Positions 1 through 11,498 of a DNA stretch of 64,000 bases are shown here, piece by piece (the stretch's first letter is position 1; every line of letters begins with the position of its first letter). The DNA comes from Albugo candida (lineage: Eukaryota > Oomycota > Peronosporomycetes > Albuginales): NCBI GenBank assembly GCA_040437565.1, contig JBDOQK010000050.1:208298-272297 (forward strand), given 5' to 3'. A program made the position numbers and the translations under genes. Below the pieces are notes generated by a model, which saw only the letters and a program-made list of their open reading frames with translations, had not been told where the DNA came from and ran no database searches.

Positions 1-2
1 GA

Positions 3-617
3 GCGCTGTGTGAGAAAGAAGCATTATTGAGTAATGCAGCGTCAGATAGCCCCATTCCGATCCGTCCGGGGAGGTATTTAGTGTCCGCTTTGCGTCAATA
101 TGATGTGAAGAATGATGGAAGTATAAGTATGGAGTCACTTTTAGCTTGTTTCCAGCAATTTCGACTTGGGTATTCGCCTTTGGAACTTGATGAACTCGTT
201 CAATTTATCAAAACATCTATCGGAAAGACTGAATTTTATTTGAAAGATATTTGTCGTCTTTTTGAAATTTCCGTCGACGAATGCGAACTTATCGACCGAG
301 AAAATGAAACGTTACGACAAAGTGCGTTTGACACGACTCCGAATGAAAATCGCGAGTTCAATCAGCCTCAAGAAAGCGATCCGATCGAATTAGAGCGCTT
401 ATCAACGTGGCAATGTAGCAATTGCACGTGCTACAATCTTAGCGAAGACCAATACTGTGATGTTTGCCAGTTTGATCAGCAGGGTCGACGGAGAGTTCCC
501 ACTGGAGAGTGGATTTGCGCTGGTGAAAATGGTGGATGCACCTTTTTCAACTCTATGAGTCATTTTTACTGCCAAGTCTGTCATCGAGCTCGACCGGACT
601 TGAGCTCTCAGTTCTGA
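3..617 (+). CDS. RanBP2-type zinc finger protein, 5' partial
   Basis: The frame is open to the left edge, so the true start probably lies outside the window; the first ATG after the edge in this frame is well inside the conserved part. The visible protein ends with two RanBP2-type zinc fingers. The first is W-x-C-x2-C-x10-C-x2-C, about 70 residues before the end. The second starts W-I-C, has a six-residue gap to its second Cys, and closes with C-x2-C about ten residues before the stop. Such fingers bind ubiquitin or single-stranded RNA. The N-terminal part holds a degenerate EF-hand-like loop (D-V-K-N-D-G-S-I) lacking the final Glu. A role in ubiquitin or RNA binding is an inference from the fingers; I do not recognise the full protein. 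Confidence 0.75.
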   Translation, partial: ALCEKEALLSNAASDSPIPIRPGRYLVSALRQYDVKNDGSISMESLLACFQQFRLGYSPLELDELVQFIKTSIGKTEFYLKDICRLFEISVDECELIDRENETLRQSAFDTTPNENREFNQPQESDPIELERLSTWQCSNCTCYNLSEDQYCDVCQFDQQGRRRVPTGEWICAGENGGCTFFNSMSHFYCQVCHRARPDLSSQF

Positions 618-710
618 TTTTTATATCATATGGTATTATAGTATTAACATAACGAGTGTATCATGATACCTGAACGTTATATGGATTTAAACATGATAAG
701 TTAAAATTGA

Positions 711-2015
711 ATGGCGATGGAAATTGCGATTCCGTTGGCTTTGTCGGTGCCTTCACGCGAGTTTGTGGCCGCTACCAAAGACACTGATGGGATACAACTT
801 GTCAATGGATTAGGTGGATATACCTGTCACAGCAAGAAAGTGTTTGCTGCTGGTCGGGCGTTCCATCGTTTTGTAAAAAACGCCAAACGTGGACGATCAA
901 TGAGTTGTGAGAGTTTGGATAAGAATCAGCATGCAAAAAACGAACTTCGACGCGAAGAAGAGAAAATATTGAAAAAGTATCGTAAATCCATCCGTAATAA
1001 AAACTTTCTGGAACTCACAATGTATGAGCAATTGGGTCTTGGTGATATTGGGTTTGATGCGACTGAAGAAGACATCAAGAAAGCGTATCATCGCGTTCTC
1101 ATTGAGCATCATCCAGACAAAACGGGAAAAACAGAAAACGATCCTAATTATCTGGCGGTGCAAACTGCATACACCACTTTAATGGACCCTGCAAAAAAAC
1201 GATCATATGATTCGCTGTGTGAATTTGACGAATGGATTCCATTGGGCACGGAGAAAATCGTACAGAATGAGAGTGATGGTAATGGAAAAGATTATTATGC
1301 GCTTTATGGATCCGTTTTTACGCAAAACGCGCGTTTTTCAAAAACGCAACCGGTTCCGTCATTAGGAGACGATAGTACCGAACTTGAAGATGTTTATGCG
1401 TTCTATGATTTCTGGCTGAAGTTTGATTCTTGGCGAGAATTCACGCATGATGCTGAACACGACGTTGAAAGTGCTGAACATCGTGATCATAAGCGTTGGA
1501 TGGCCAAGAAAAATGACGTGGTTGCTAAAAAGAAGAAGAAGAAAGAATACGCACGTCTTGCGACTTTGGTCGATCGTGCTATGGCTAACGATCCTCGCAT
1601 TCGGCGCGCAAAACGAGCGGAAAAGGATAAAAAACTTGCAGAAAAACGTCGAAAAGAATTGGAAGAACAACGAGTTATCGACGAGAAAAAACAAGCGGAA
1701 GATGAAGCCCTTCGAATTGCTCGTGAAGCAGAGGAAAAAGAGAAAGAATCACGCAAAAACGCGAAAATGAACAAGGAAAAACAGAAAAAACTGATTCGAA
1801 AAGTGAAAAAAACGTTTAGAGAACTTATGACTGGGGCACAAGAACGCGAATTGGAATCTGCGATTGATTGTGTTCAAACAGAACATCTTTGTGACACCCT
1901 TGAGATGGAAGAGTTACAGCAACTCGTTAACGCTCTCGGAGGCTCAGTCGATACGTTGGACGCATCCGCTTTACCGCAAGTCACTGCCGCTTTGGATCGG
2001 GTCGGTCGAGCGTGA
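711..2015 (+). CDS. ZUO1: Zuotin / DNAJC2 ribosome-associated J-protein
   Basis: A single-exon gene of 434 aa, almost exactly the length of yeast zuotin. The J domain spans about residues 103-170 and carries the HPD motif at 134-136 in the context EHHPDKTGK, which is needed to stimulate Hsp70 ATPase. Upstream is the N-terminal zuotin homology region; downstream (about 265-370) is a long Lys/Arg/Glu-rich helical region that in the family binds ribosomal RNA. The C-terminal SANT repeats of animal DNAJC2 are absent, so the architecture is fungal-like. In the family the protein forms the ribosome-associated complex with an atypical Hsp70 and assists nascent chains at the exit tunnel. The last 45 codons are repeated after the N run at 2133, which is an assembly ghost, not a second gene. 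Confidence 0.92.
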   Translation: MAMEIAIPLALSVPSREFVAATKDTDGIQLVNGLGGYTCHSKKVFAAGRAFHRFVKNAKRGRSMSCESLDKNQHAKNELRREEEKILKKYRKSIRNKNFLELTMYEQLGLGDIGFDATEEDIKKAYHRVLIEHHPDKTGKTENDPNYLAVQTAYTTLMDPAKKRSYDSLCEFDEWIPLGTEKIVQNESDGNGKDYYALYGSVFTQNARFSKTQPVPSLGDDSTELEDVYAFYDFWLKFDSWREFTHDAEHDVESAEHRDHKRWMAKKNDVVAKKKKKKEYARLATLVDRAMANDPRIRRAKRAEKDKKLAEKRRKELEEQRVIDEKKQAEDEALRIAREAEEKEKESRKNAKMNKEKQKKLIRKVKKTFRELMTGAQERELESAIDCVQTEHLCDTLEMEELQQLVNALGGSVDTLDASALPQVTAALDRVGRA

Positions 2016-2132
2016 TTACACTAATGCTAAATAAAGTGTTTTGATCTCAGCTGTTTCTTCCGGCTAAACGTAAAAATTGACTTTTGGGACTCTAGTTGAT
2101 TGATCATCACTTACACTTAAGTGGTGGTAAAG

Positions 2133-2232
2133 NNNNNNNNNNNNNNNNNNNNNNNNNNNNNNNNNNNNNNNNNNNNNNNNNNNNNNNNNNNNNNNNNNNN
2201 NNNNNNNNNNNNNNNNNNNNNNNNNNNNNNNN
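2133..2232. other. 100-N scaffold gap, overlapping flanks
   Basis: The 252 bases before the gap (1881-2132) are repeated exactly after it (2233-2484). The gap is therefore an unmerged contig overlap. The repeated block carries the 3' end of zuotin and its downstream flank, so 2233-2373 is a ghost. Once collapsed, the stretch between zuotin and the next gene is about 400 bp and I see nothing else in it. Confidence 0.9.
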
Positions 2233-2763
2233 GAACATCTTTGTGACACCCTTGAGATGGAAGAGTTACAGCAACTCGTTAACGCTCTCGGAGGCTCAGT
2301 CGATACGTTGGACGCATCCGCTTTACCGCAAGTCACTGCCGCTTTGGATCGGGTCGGTCGAGCGTGATTACACTAATGCTAAATAAAGTGTTTTGATCTC
2401 AGCTGTTTCTTCCGGCTAAACGTAAAAATTGACTTTTGGGACTCTAGTTGATTGATCATCACTTACACTTAAGTGGTGGTAAAGCAATCAGAACAGATCC
2501 GATCGAAGCGATTTCTGTAGATGAAAAGTGTGATTTTCTTCACTTTTTTGTCAGCCTCAATGTGATATTTAGGCGCCTGATAACCTCTATCTTTCATATA
2601 AGGACGACGTCAGATCTCAAAACAAGTCACTTGGATCATTCAAGCCTTTATAATATAATACTTGAAATCCGCGTCAGTTTGTTACTTTCGCCAAAACTTT
2701 TATCATTGTGTTTGAAAAGCTAATGATTTACGTTCATTATCTGATTTCGCATTGCGGTGCCTC

Positions 2764-3699
2764 ATGAGGTTTCAATCGGTACTCCTACTTTATTGTGCCG
2801 AACTTTTCAGTCGTGTGGGCGCATTAAAACGTTTTGAGGATTCCACTATCTGCTCGCTTTCAATACACGAGTTATCATATATTAAGCCAACCAGTTTCCA
2901 TATCTCCGCTTGTTTTGATCCAATCAGAGGTCTTGAACCAGCCTGCTTGAGTTTATGTGATTGTCGACACGCACTCGGTGTGAATGTAACTCTATGCACT
3001 GGATCGCTTGCCTATCAGAATTGCAAGTTTATCAAGTGTGATAATATCGATCCAACCCGCGTCCAGCGTCATCTCAAAGATGAGAACGATGACACTGGGA
3101 CCCACAATTCGTCGAAAAAGGAGATACCATGGATATGCGTCGTGATAATCGTGTCCGTACTCTTCCTGTGCACCGTCGTCTACTTCCTACACAATTGGCT
3201 TCGCAATGGACCCATTCGAGGAGATAATCATGAGGCAATCGAACATGCACGTGCATCGATGATTTATAAAGAATTGCAACCAGACACAAAAGTGAAAGAC
3301 TGCGAACAAGATCGTGAGTCCATCTCCACTACAAACACTCGTTTAGATGGTAATGTTTCGGTGATTTCTGGTCTGAGAGGAAAGCCACAGCACGATTTGT
3401 GCAATTCAATTATGACTCGAGAACATCTCGCCACACCAAGTTACCGTGATTCGATGAGTTCAGATTCACGATCGAGTAAAGACGGGAAGGTTGTAGAGAC
3501 ATCCAAGTACGGTAAACTACGTGCTTCTCTGGAATCGCGGTATTCGATGAAAGAAACGCCAGTGAGGGCATCCATAGAATGTGAGACACCAAAACAAGGC
3601 GAGCGAATGTCGTTGAACGATGAGTACGATATCAAGCAGCAGTGTCCTCGTTTCAAAAAAGTGTTTATGTGGTCACGTAAAACCTCCATTGAGGTATAG
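2764..3699 (+). CDS. Type I membrane protein with Cys-rich ectodomain
   Basis: A 311-residue protein from the first ATG (2764). It starts with a hydrophobic signal-peptide-like segment (MRFQSVLLLYCAELFSRVGA), followed by an ectodomain of about 100 residues with closely spaced cysteines (SLCDC, TLC, NCKFIKC) that suggest disulphides. A strong membrane helix follows near residues 122-143 (WICVVIIVSVLFLCTVVYFL). The cytoplasmic tail of about 165 residues is rich in Ser, Arg and Asp/Glu. I recognise no named domain. The layout is like that of the EGF-type protein at 29230, but I see no sequence relationship. A surface or secretory-pathway membrane protein is all that can be inferred. Confidence 0.7.
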   Translation: MRFQSVLLLYCAELFSRVGALKRFEDSTICSLSIHELSYIKPTSFHISACFDPIRGLEPACLSLCDCRHALGVNVTLCTGSLAYQNCKFIKCDNIDPTRVQRHLKDENDDTGTHNSSKKEIPWICVVIIVSVLFLCTVVYFLHNWLRNGPIRGDNHEAIEHARASMIYKELQPDTKVKDCEQDRESISTTNTRLDGNVSVISGLRGKPQHDLCNSIMTREHLATPSYRDSMSSDSRSSKDGKVVETSKYGKLRASLESRYSMKETPVRASIECETPKQGERMSLNDEYDIKQQCPRFKKVFMWSRKTSIEV

Positions 3700-4006
3700 C
3701 TATACTAATACAATGATTCTCGAAGTGTGAGTAATGGAATCTTAATGAGTCACACCACCCTATCCTCCAACCTGTTACTTTCTGCTGTGAGGACGCGTTC
3801 AAAAGCATACTGCGAACACTCATTCGAGCGTGCACTCCATTGCGAGAATAAAAACTTTGTTACGTTACTCAAAACTGTTTTTAATACTGTGTCTGATTGT
3901 ACGAGAGTACCCACATCCAACTCATCTGACAACTGTCAAAAGAAATTGAGAACAACCGCACAATGTAGACTCATACTTGTGCAATTAAATAACTTGCGCT
4001 TGGTAG
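3700..4006. other. Intergenic, nothing recognised
   Basis: About 300 bp between the membrane protein and the phosphatase. A short open frame exists but has no domain and no supporting composition. It presumably holds the terminator of one gene and the promoter of the next. Confidence 0.6.
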
Positions 4007-5710
4007 ATGGTAAACGCTAAGAAGAAAATCATTATCGGTGTTATTTTAGTCATTGCCATCGTCGCGGTCTCTCTAGGCGTCACACTAATATCGAACAGCG
4101 CGTCCACAAAATCGGGCACTAATTCCAACCCACCACCGGATTCCGGCGCCAGCGCACTTACCGACATACATGGCGATTTGCATGGAAGTAATAACCCGTC
4201 TTCCAACTCTTCTCGAACGTCAACTGACTTCCCGATTGCTGCTTTAGCCATCGGCGATTTTGGTGTCACCGTCGATAAAGGAAGCTGCTGCTCCAATTAC
4301 GTTCGGCACGGAATCGATCTCTATAAGGACCAACGAGCCCAATCAAATATAGCATACTTAATGTCTATATCTGCAAAATTAAGAAAAATTCAGCTCATTA
4401 TTGGTCATGGCGATAACTTTTATTATAATGGAATCGGTGCAGAACAGGTTTATCGTTTTGAGCAAACTTTCGAGCAAGTTTACAACCAGAAATCGCTATC
4501 AGGCATCCGATGGATCAATGTAATGGGAAACCACGATTATGGTGGTAGTGGGTATCTCTGCGGTAAGAAAGATTTCAACTGGGAACCGTGTCAAACTGTA
4601 GAGGAAACTCTCAGAGCACTGGATCAACGCTTTATCATGCAGAGCACGTACAAAAGCCCGAATGAGGATCGATGGAAAATGCCTGCTCGATACTATAAAG
4701 AGCGTCTCACAGATCCTCAATCAGGTCTGACGGTCGATATATTCAATGTCGATACGAATGCCGCTAATGTGCATGGCGCCGAACAAGTGTGCTGCCAGTG
4801 TTACGACTATATGGGGAAGAAGAAGAAAGGTGATAAAGGGTACGTGGCATGCAGTTCAGTGACTCGAGGACATCAGTATTGTTTTGGTGGAAATTTAAAG
4901 TTATTTGATGCGTGTGTGGATCAATTCGATAAATGGACCCACGATTCCCTCCAACAATTGATAAAAGATGCGGCAGCATCCAAGGCTGATTACAAGATTG
5001 TAAATTCCCATTATTCGCCTTATTTGCATATGAATGAGGTTGCGATGAAGAAATGGTTGGATGCAGTTGATAAAGCAAATATACAGCTGTTNNNNNNNNN
5101 NNNNNNNNNNNNNNNNNNNNNNNNNNNNNNNNNNNNNNNNNNNNNNNNNNNNNNNNNNNNNNNNNNNNNNNNNNNNNNNNNNNNNNNNNNNGCGTGTGTG
5201 GATCAATTCGATAAATGGACCCACGATTCCCTCCAACAATTGATAAAAGATGCGGCAGCATCCAAGGCTGATTACAAGATTGTAAATTCCCATTATTCGC
5301 CTTATTTGCATATGAATGAGGTTGCGATGAAGAAATGGTTGGATGCAGTTGATAAAGCAAATATACAGCTGTTTATGTGTGGTCACACACATGGAGAGAG
5401 CCATGAATATAGACTAGGAACGCATTTTGTGGTGAATGGAGCAGGTGGAGGGATTCAGAGTGAGTCTGTAGGAGATGTTCCGTTGCCCGGGAAGAAGGCT
5501 GGGATTACACAAATTTGGGGTGGATCGGGTACACCGTACGCTTACATGGAATTGTTGTTTTCAAAGACGATTGTGAGAATTCGCTTTTTGACATTTGGAG
5601 ATGACTGGAAATTCGAGAAAGAGCGAACGGTGCAAACGGAAAATCAAAAAGTAATTCATTGTTGGGATATCCCTAAAGACGGTTCAAGAGGAAAAAAGTG
5701 CGATTCATGA
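4007..5710 (+). CDS. Membrane-anchored purple-acid-type metallophosphatase
   Basis: Collapsing the false gap at 5092 gives a continuous protein of 473 aa. An N-terminal hydrophobic anchor or uncleaved signal (residues 8-28, IIIGVILVIAIVAVSLGVTL) is followed by a Ser/Asn-rich linker. All calcineurin-like metallophosphatase blocks are present in order: AIGDFG (about 81-86), HGDNFY (about 134-139), MGNHDY (about 173-178), NSHYSP and CGHTHG. These hold the Asp, Asn and His ligands of the two-metal centre. The closest known type is tartrate-resistant (type 5) acid phosphatase, a secreted or lysosomal phosphomonoesterase. The unsplit reading across the N run stays in frame only because 282 bases happen to be a multiple of three. 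The substrate is unknown. Confidence 0.87.
   Translation: MVNAKKKIIIGVILVIAIVAVSLGVTLISNSASTKSGTNSNPPPDSGASALTDIHGDLHGSNNPSSNSSRTSTDFPIAALAIGDFGVTVDKGSCCSNYVRHGIDLYKDQRAQSNIAYLMSISAKLRKIQLIIGHGDNFYYNGIGAEQVYRFEQTFEQVYNQKSLSGIRWINVMGNHDYGGSGYLCGKKDFNWEPCQTVEETLRALDQRFIMQSTYKSPNEDRWKMPARYYKERLTDPQSGLTVDIFNVDTNAANVHGAEQVCCQCYDYMGKKKKGDKGYVACSSVTRGHQYCFGGNLKLFDACVDQFDKWTHDSLQQLIKDAAASKADYKIVNSHYSPYLHMNEVAMKKWLDAVDKANIQLXXXXXXXXXXXXXXXXXXXXXXXXXXXXXXXXXXACVDQFDKWTHDSLQQLIKDAAASKADYKIVNSHYSPYLHMNEVAMKKWLDAVDKANIQLFMCGHTHGESHEYRLGTHFVVNGAGGGIQSESVGDVPLPGKKAGITQIWGGSGTPYAYMELLFSKTIVRIRFLTFGDDWKFEKERTVQTENQKVIHCWDIPKDGSRGKKCDS
5092..5191. other. 100-N gap inside the phosphatase gene, overlapping flanks
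   Basis: The 182 bases 4910-5091 are repeated exactly at 5192-5373. The gap is a failed contig merge; the apparent internal protein repeat is not real. Confidence 0.9.
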
Positions 5711-5716
5711 CAATGG

Positions 5717-5816
5717 NNNNNNNNNNNNNNNNNNNNNNNNNNNNNNNNNNNNNNNNNNNNNNNNNNNNNNNNNNNNNNNNNNNNNNNNNNNNNNNNNNNN
5801 NNNNNNNNNNNNNNNN
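5717..5816. other. 100-N gap, no visible flank overlap
   Basis: Unlike nearly all other N runs here, the two flanks share no sequence I can see. Some sequence is probably missing. It falls between the convergent 3' ends of the phosphatase and CEP104 genes. Confidence 0.7.
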
Positions 5817-5839
5817 CAGTTATCTGAAACGTACTTAGA

Positions 5840-8827
5840 TTAAGTTCGGGGATTTTTGGGGCACATTTCTTCCAATAGATGCCGTTTCCATCCTTTTTTC
5901 CCAGAAGGAGTGATATTTTCATGACAAAGCGGACATCGGTTGGCTTGCTTTGGATGTGGTCGAGGTAGACAGTCTTCCATGCTCACATGTTTTTCAAAAA
6001 ATTTGCAAGTGATTGCTTCTCCACATCGTGGGCACTCTCGATGATTATTCTTCCGTTCACATTCCAACAGCAGATGGTCATTCAATGTCGCAATTTCAAT
6101 CACTTGACCGCATAGTTTGCATGGTGTTAACATCGGACAAGATGCCCAAAAATGATGATCCAATTCCTCGGAAGCAAATGTATCGGCGTGATCACAAAAC
6201 GGACAAGTGAGGTCATTTTCAGTAGAGTGATCATCTCCATCCTCATCTTCCTGCTCGTCCGCATCACGTTTGACCGACTTGCTTGCTGGTTGTGATTTTC
6301 CTGATGGCTTTTCTGCATGTGTACTTACTTTGGTCGCTTGAAATGCAGCATGGTATTCCTCTAGCTGCTTGGGCCTCAAATTTTTCAAACAGCTTTCAAC
6401 ATCATCGCCAACGATCTAGAGCACTTTTGTTCAGCGAAAAGTATGGTCAGAAAAGAAGTGGGATTGTACCCGATACAGGGCCACCATGATTTCCTTAGCA
6501 ATCTCGCGTATCTCCCGTGACTGGTGCGCATAACAATTGGTTTCATCCAAAAAAGTGGAAATGTTTTCAAAGGAATAATCTGATTCCGGAATCAGACCGA
6601 GATTCTGATTCGTGACATGCATTGTCAGTAATGTCAAAAGTACTTGGCAGCGTCCTTGTAACAATTTGACAGCAATAGTTTTCTTGGTGCGTTTGAGAAG
6701 ATGAGAAGCCACAAACACGACGCCAATGTTTTCGGTCGTTGCAAGTAATACAAGGCACTGTGCAGCTTCATCGCGTATTTTGATTTGCGTGATGCCAAGT
6801 TTATACACCAATTGAGCGGCAGTATTTCCAAGCTAGCATGATAACAAATTTAGCCTTGGGAATAATGCTATTACAAATGTACTCACAATGCGACACAGTT
6901 CTTCTCGCCGTAAGTCCGACGCGTACGGCATGACTTTTTCGAGTAAGCGGAAAGCGGAAATTGCAACTTGATTGATTCTATCGCCAATACCGCTCTGAAC
7001 CAATGTACAGCATACTTCTATGAATTGGACCGTATTCCCATGACTGCGGTCGTGAAAAACGTCCGATTCTTTCGCTACTTTGCGAATTACAGCGTCGCGA
7101 TGATTCCATACATTGCTGTAATAACATCGCGTCAAGTACGACCCAAGAATCGCAATGAGATCCCCGCTCTCCTTTCGTAAGGATGATGGGATCTCTTCTG
7201 GATCGGGAAGACTCTCAGCGTCCATAATTCCTTTAAAATGAGGATTTTGAGCGTGCGTATCGGTACCATTTGCATCATCAGCGTCTTCGGACAGATCCAA
7301 GTCGTAGGAGCCATTTGGCCTGGCGGATAATGGACGATCCATTTCTGTAGCTTCAGACTGACTGTTGGAGGAAGTCATTCGAACTCTGTGAGGGGCTTTG
7401 CTTACTTTTGAGATTGGCTCGCCATGTTTGCTCGATCGAACGGAGTGGGATACCTCGACTGGAAATGGATTAATGGGCGGTACAATTGCTTCTTTTGTGT
7501 TACTTCCGGATGATGATGCTTCCAGTCGCATAATGTCATTCTTGAGTCGTTTGGCAAGGTCGTAATCTTCTTTATCGACTGCTTCTTTCTTTTGTGATTC
7601 AAGCCGTGTTAGTTGAATTCCGATGTTTTTCAAATGCTCTTCCATCTGTTTTAACCGCTTCGCCTGGTCATAATCTTCATCCGCTACAGCTTGTAATTTA
7701 GCAACTTGAATCTCACGAATCCGTCGAGCTGTTTTCGCATCAAATTGCATGTCGGAGGAATCGTCTTTTCTTTTCGTCAAGCTGGCGGATGATAAATTGG
7801 CCGATAGAAGCGTTGGGCCGGATGCACGTAAGAATCTCTCCTGAGTCACAAGCTGGTCTCTTGCATGATCACAATGTCCCCGGGTGCCACTTATGTGAAT
7901 CGCCATTATACCAACTTGGCTGTATAGATTTCGCTCATTCATATAACAGGAATGTATAATCAGTTTTAAAAATTCTGCTTCCTGATCAATGTGAACGGTT
8001 TTGAGTTCTCGTGCCATGTAATCGCTCTCCACATTGGACTTGAGCGTAAAATAACCAAGTCTATGGAAAGGGACGTCCTCCAATGCAGAGTTTGAGCTGC
8101 CTGGGCCCCAATAGAGCTCAATTTTGGACGCGATGTGACTCTGATGCGACAAGAATTGGATCTGTATACTGAGGGTGAATTATACAGAATATCAATACGT
8201 AAGGGATATTAAAACCTGCGTCACACGAGAGCTGCCTCCATCCAATTGTAGGATGAGCTCTTGTGGGTACTCGCAATTCCTAGTAGATGAAAATCAGCAN
8301 NNNNNNNNNNNNNNNNNNNNNNNNNNNNNNNNNNNNNNNNNNNNNNNNNNNNNNNNNNNNNNNNNNNNNNNNNNNNNNNNNNNNNNNNNNNNNNNNNNNG
8401 CTCTCCACATTGGACTTGAGCGTAAAATAACCAAGTCTATGGAAAGGGACGTCCTCCAATGCAGAGTTTGAGCTGCCTGGGCCCCAATAGAGCTCAATTT
8501 TGGACGCGATGTGACTCTGATGCGACAAGAATTGGATCTGTATACTGAGGGTGAATTATACAGAATATCAATACGTAAGGGATATTAAAACCTGCGTCAC
8601 ACGAGAGCTGCCTCCATCCAATTGTAGGATGAGCTCTTGTGGGTACTCGCAATTCCTAGTAGATGAAAATCAGCATTTCTCAAGTGCTGGCGGCTGTTGG
8701 CTTACTTTGGTGTCATAAATCCTTTGCAATTTGTTGTGTGACAGTTTAGTTCATTGGCGACGTGATCTGGGTCTTCTCCAGAGCAGCCGATAACTGTGAA
8801 CTCAAGTTTCGTGATTGCTGCTTCCAT
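5840..8827 (-). CDS. CEP104: CEP104 centrosomal / ciliary tip protein
   Basis: Five exons, read on the minus strand: 8827-8706, 8655-8592, then (after collapsing the false gap at 8300) 8161-6887, 6832-6470 and 6415-5840. The four introns are 50, 54, 54 and 54 bp with GT/AG ends, and the joined protein is 799 aa. It follows human CEP104 closely. There is an N-terminal jelly-roll domain (YPQELILQL, LSHQSHIASKIE, GYFTLKSN), a coiled-coil region with two UVR-like repeats (DYDQAKRLKQ, DYDLAKRLKN) and a TOG-like helical domain. A C-terminal array of C2HC-type zinc fingers follows, including ANRCPLCHENI. In the family it sits at the distal end of centrioles and the growing tip of cilia and binds tubulin. 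This points to flagellated zoospores. The start is the first ATG after an in-frame stop. Confidence 0.9.
8300..8399. other. 100-N gap inside CEP104, overlapping flanks
   Basis: The 276 bases 8024-8299 recur exactly at 8400-8675. The second and third exons and their intron are therefore shown twice; only one copy is real. Confidence 0.9.
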
Positions 8828-8987
8828 TCGCGATCAATGGTCGTATACGCGCTGATACATTGCGTCGACCGCCTCCTTTGTGTATACGTGTATACCGCAC
8901 CGAGAACGATTGTAACATACCACGCCATCTAACGTGCTATGTAACCGCTCACCAGTTAGCTATCCATCTCCCGTCGAAGGGAGGAAA
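8828..8987. promoter_or_regulatory. Shared divergent promoter CEP104 / RTF1
   Basis: Only 160 bp separate the two start codons, which face away from each other. Both promoters and both 5' untranslated regions must fit here. No specific factor site was identified. Confidence 0.6.
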
Positions 8988-11498
8988 ATGGCGACAAAAC
9001 GCACTTCCAATGCTTCTGATTCCGGCTCTCATATTGCGTCTGATTCTGATTCTATGTCGACAGGATCTCGTTCCCCAAGCGCCTCCGGATCAATCTCGAA
9101 TTCAATGAGCGGCTCCGAAAGCATTATACGTTCAGGATCTTCGAGCGGCTCGGCATCTGATTCCAGCGTCAGTGGAAGTGAGCGCGGTAGTGCGAGCGAC
9201 TCACAAAGCGGAAATTCAGTCAGACAAAGTGGTGCAAGTAGCTCTGAAGTAATTTCGCGTCAGCCAAAAGCAAAACAAAAGAAGAAAAATATTACCTCAG
9301 CACCCAAAAAGAAGGCTTTAGGTCCGAAAAAACGGAAGGTTGCTGCATCGATCCAAGAAAAAGCTCAAGAAGAAAAGAACCAAGACGCAGACGATGAAGC
9401 AGATCATCAACAAGCGTCAAAAACCAAAAAGCAAAACACTGTAAGGAACCCACAAATGGAATCAGAAAGCAAACGTTTGTCTCAGGACGAAGATGAACAG
9501 GAAGTGACTTTTGCAAGTGCCACACAGATACACAGAAGCAGTAAAAAACTAGTGGAAGAAGATGAAGAAGATGAGGAAATGGAAGGTTTAACTGAAGTCG
9601 AGAAAGAAAAGCGTCTACTGTGAGTATCTTGAATTTCTTTCAATTTGATCTTAACTTGTTCCTTCAGCGAGAAATATGAAGCCGAAGAAAAACGACAGAA
9701 AGAAACACAATTACGAAAACGACTAAATGCGAGTTTAAAGGATGAAAGTCAGATAAACATCGAAGACGAATCGAGTGAGGAAGAGGAAGGCGCTGTCGAT
9801 ACGATATCATCGCGTCGAGGAAGAAAAAAGGATGGTGATCGTCGTAAGGAAGCTCTATCAAATCTCAAGGCCAATAAATCAAAACATCAAACGGGTTCGA
9901 TGCTTCGGAATCGCTTGGGCGATAAATTTGACAGCGATGACTCGGAATTTGGTCGTGACGATTCTCGTCATGCTCTGGCCGAAAAGCGTCGAAAACGTCA
10001 GGAATTATTGCATCGTCGGGCTGGCGAAGATGACGATAGCTTTAGTGATGAAATGGATGAATATCAACAGACAAGTCAGCGATCTAAGAAAAAAAGCACT
10101 GCGAAAAGCGCTGAAGGTGTCAAAAATGAGCTGTTAGAAAACAACGCTTCGCTAGCGGCAATGGAACCGATTGTTGAGAAACCTGAAGACGTCTTACCCG
10201 CTGACTGGGGCCAAGCGCATCGTTACCTGCTTAAGCGCCGATCGTTCTTTGAAAAGTTCTTTTACGAGCCATACTTTGATAAATTAGTTCGAGGCGTTTA
10301 CGTCCGAATCCCAATCGGTGAAAAAGACGGTGATACAGTCTATCGCTTTTGTGAAGTTGTTCATGTCAGCAAGCTTCCTCGACCGTACAAATTCGCTGGA
10401 GAAATGACACAGAAAGGTATCACCTGTGCTTTTGGCAAATCGAGAATTGAATGGCGTCTGAATGCGGTTTCCACGCATTCGTTGCAAGAATCCGAGTTCC
10501 TTTTGTGGCGTGCGACACTCAATAAAGATCGAATGAAATTTCCAACGTATGGAGAAGTTCGTAAAGTGTACCAATCCAAAATCGATTTAATCTCAAAGTA
10601 TCAGTATTCGGAGAAGGAAGTGGATGAAATGGTGCAGCGAAAGAATGCGTCGGGTGTTGGAAGCTCTAAAGTCCCCTTAGGCGTTCAACGTGTGCGTCTG
10701 GAGCGCGATATCAAAGCTGCGAGAGAGATGAAGAATTTTGAGAAGGCAATCATGCTGGAAGCGAAATTACAACGTTTACTAAATGAAAATGAAGCCCGAC
10801 AGAGTCGAAAGAGTGATGATGTACTTCGTATCACGGAAATTAATCGTCGTAATCGAGAAGCGAATTTGAAACAAGACTTACAAGCGCAAGAATTGAATGA
10901 TGCCATGCGGGAAAAAATGACCAGTGCTGAAAAGCTTCAATTCATTCGCGCAAACTCAAAGAAAATGTTTCTGTCACGCGATAAAATCGAGGCAAATCTC
11001 GCGCAGGGAAAGCTTGTGAAACTTGCTGATGGTCGAATTATGACTTTGAATAAAGTTCATGAAATTGAAGCTCTACCCGAAGATCTCGTACGAAATAACA
11101 CCAATCAGAACAGCGTGTTGGAGTGTGAAATCGGGCAAGATGGACGACCAACGGGAAAAATAGAAATTGATGTGGATCGACTCTTGGCAAAACAGCGCGA
11201 AAGAAAGAAAAAGGAAATCAAGGATAAAGCGGATATGGAAACAAAGGAAACTAAGGTCGAGTTTGTGGGTCCTGCGCCAACGAACGTGGCTGAAATGGCG
11301 GATGCTACAATTCGAATCCAAGATGATGATGGTTCCTGGATGACATTACGTCCTGCAAGTGAGATTCTTCGTCAAATGCGTGAGAAATCTAAAGTTTCCA
11401 CTGAATTGAAAGCTTCCCGGAAAGGACTCACTGTCAAAGAATACTTTGATCGGGTAAAACGTCAGCGCGTGCAAGCACCAACAGGAGCCGATGATTGA
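8988..11498 (+). CDS. RTF1: RTF1, Paf1 complex subunit (Plus3 domain)
   Basis: Two exons, 8988-9619 and 9668-11498, are separated by a 48 bp intron that restores the frame (CGT CTA CT / C GAG). The product is 820 aa. The first 210 residues are Ser/Asp/Glu and Lys rich, as usual in RTF1. The Plus3 domain lies at about 390-535 (for example YFDKLVRGVYVRI, VVHVSKLPRPYKF). The C-terminal third is helical and charged and matches the region that binds other Paf1 subunits. In the family it couples elongating RNA polymerase II to H2B ubiquitylation and recruits chromatin remodellers through Plus3. The start is the ATG that opens the serine-rich segment. It is the last core gene before the effector island. 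Confidence 0.92.

Noticed and set aside
2233-2373. Second copy of the zuotin C-terminus
   Set aside because: Exact duplicate across a 100-N gap; an assembly artefact and not a gene fragment.
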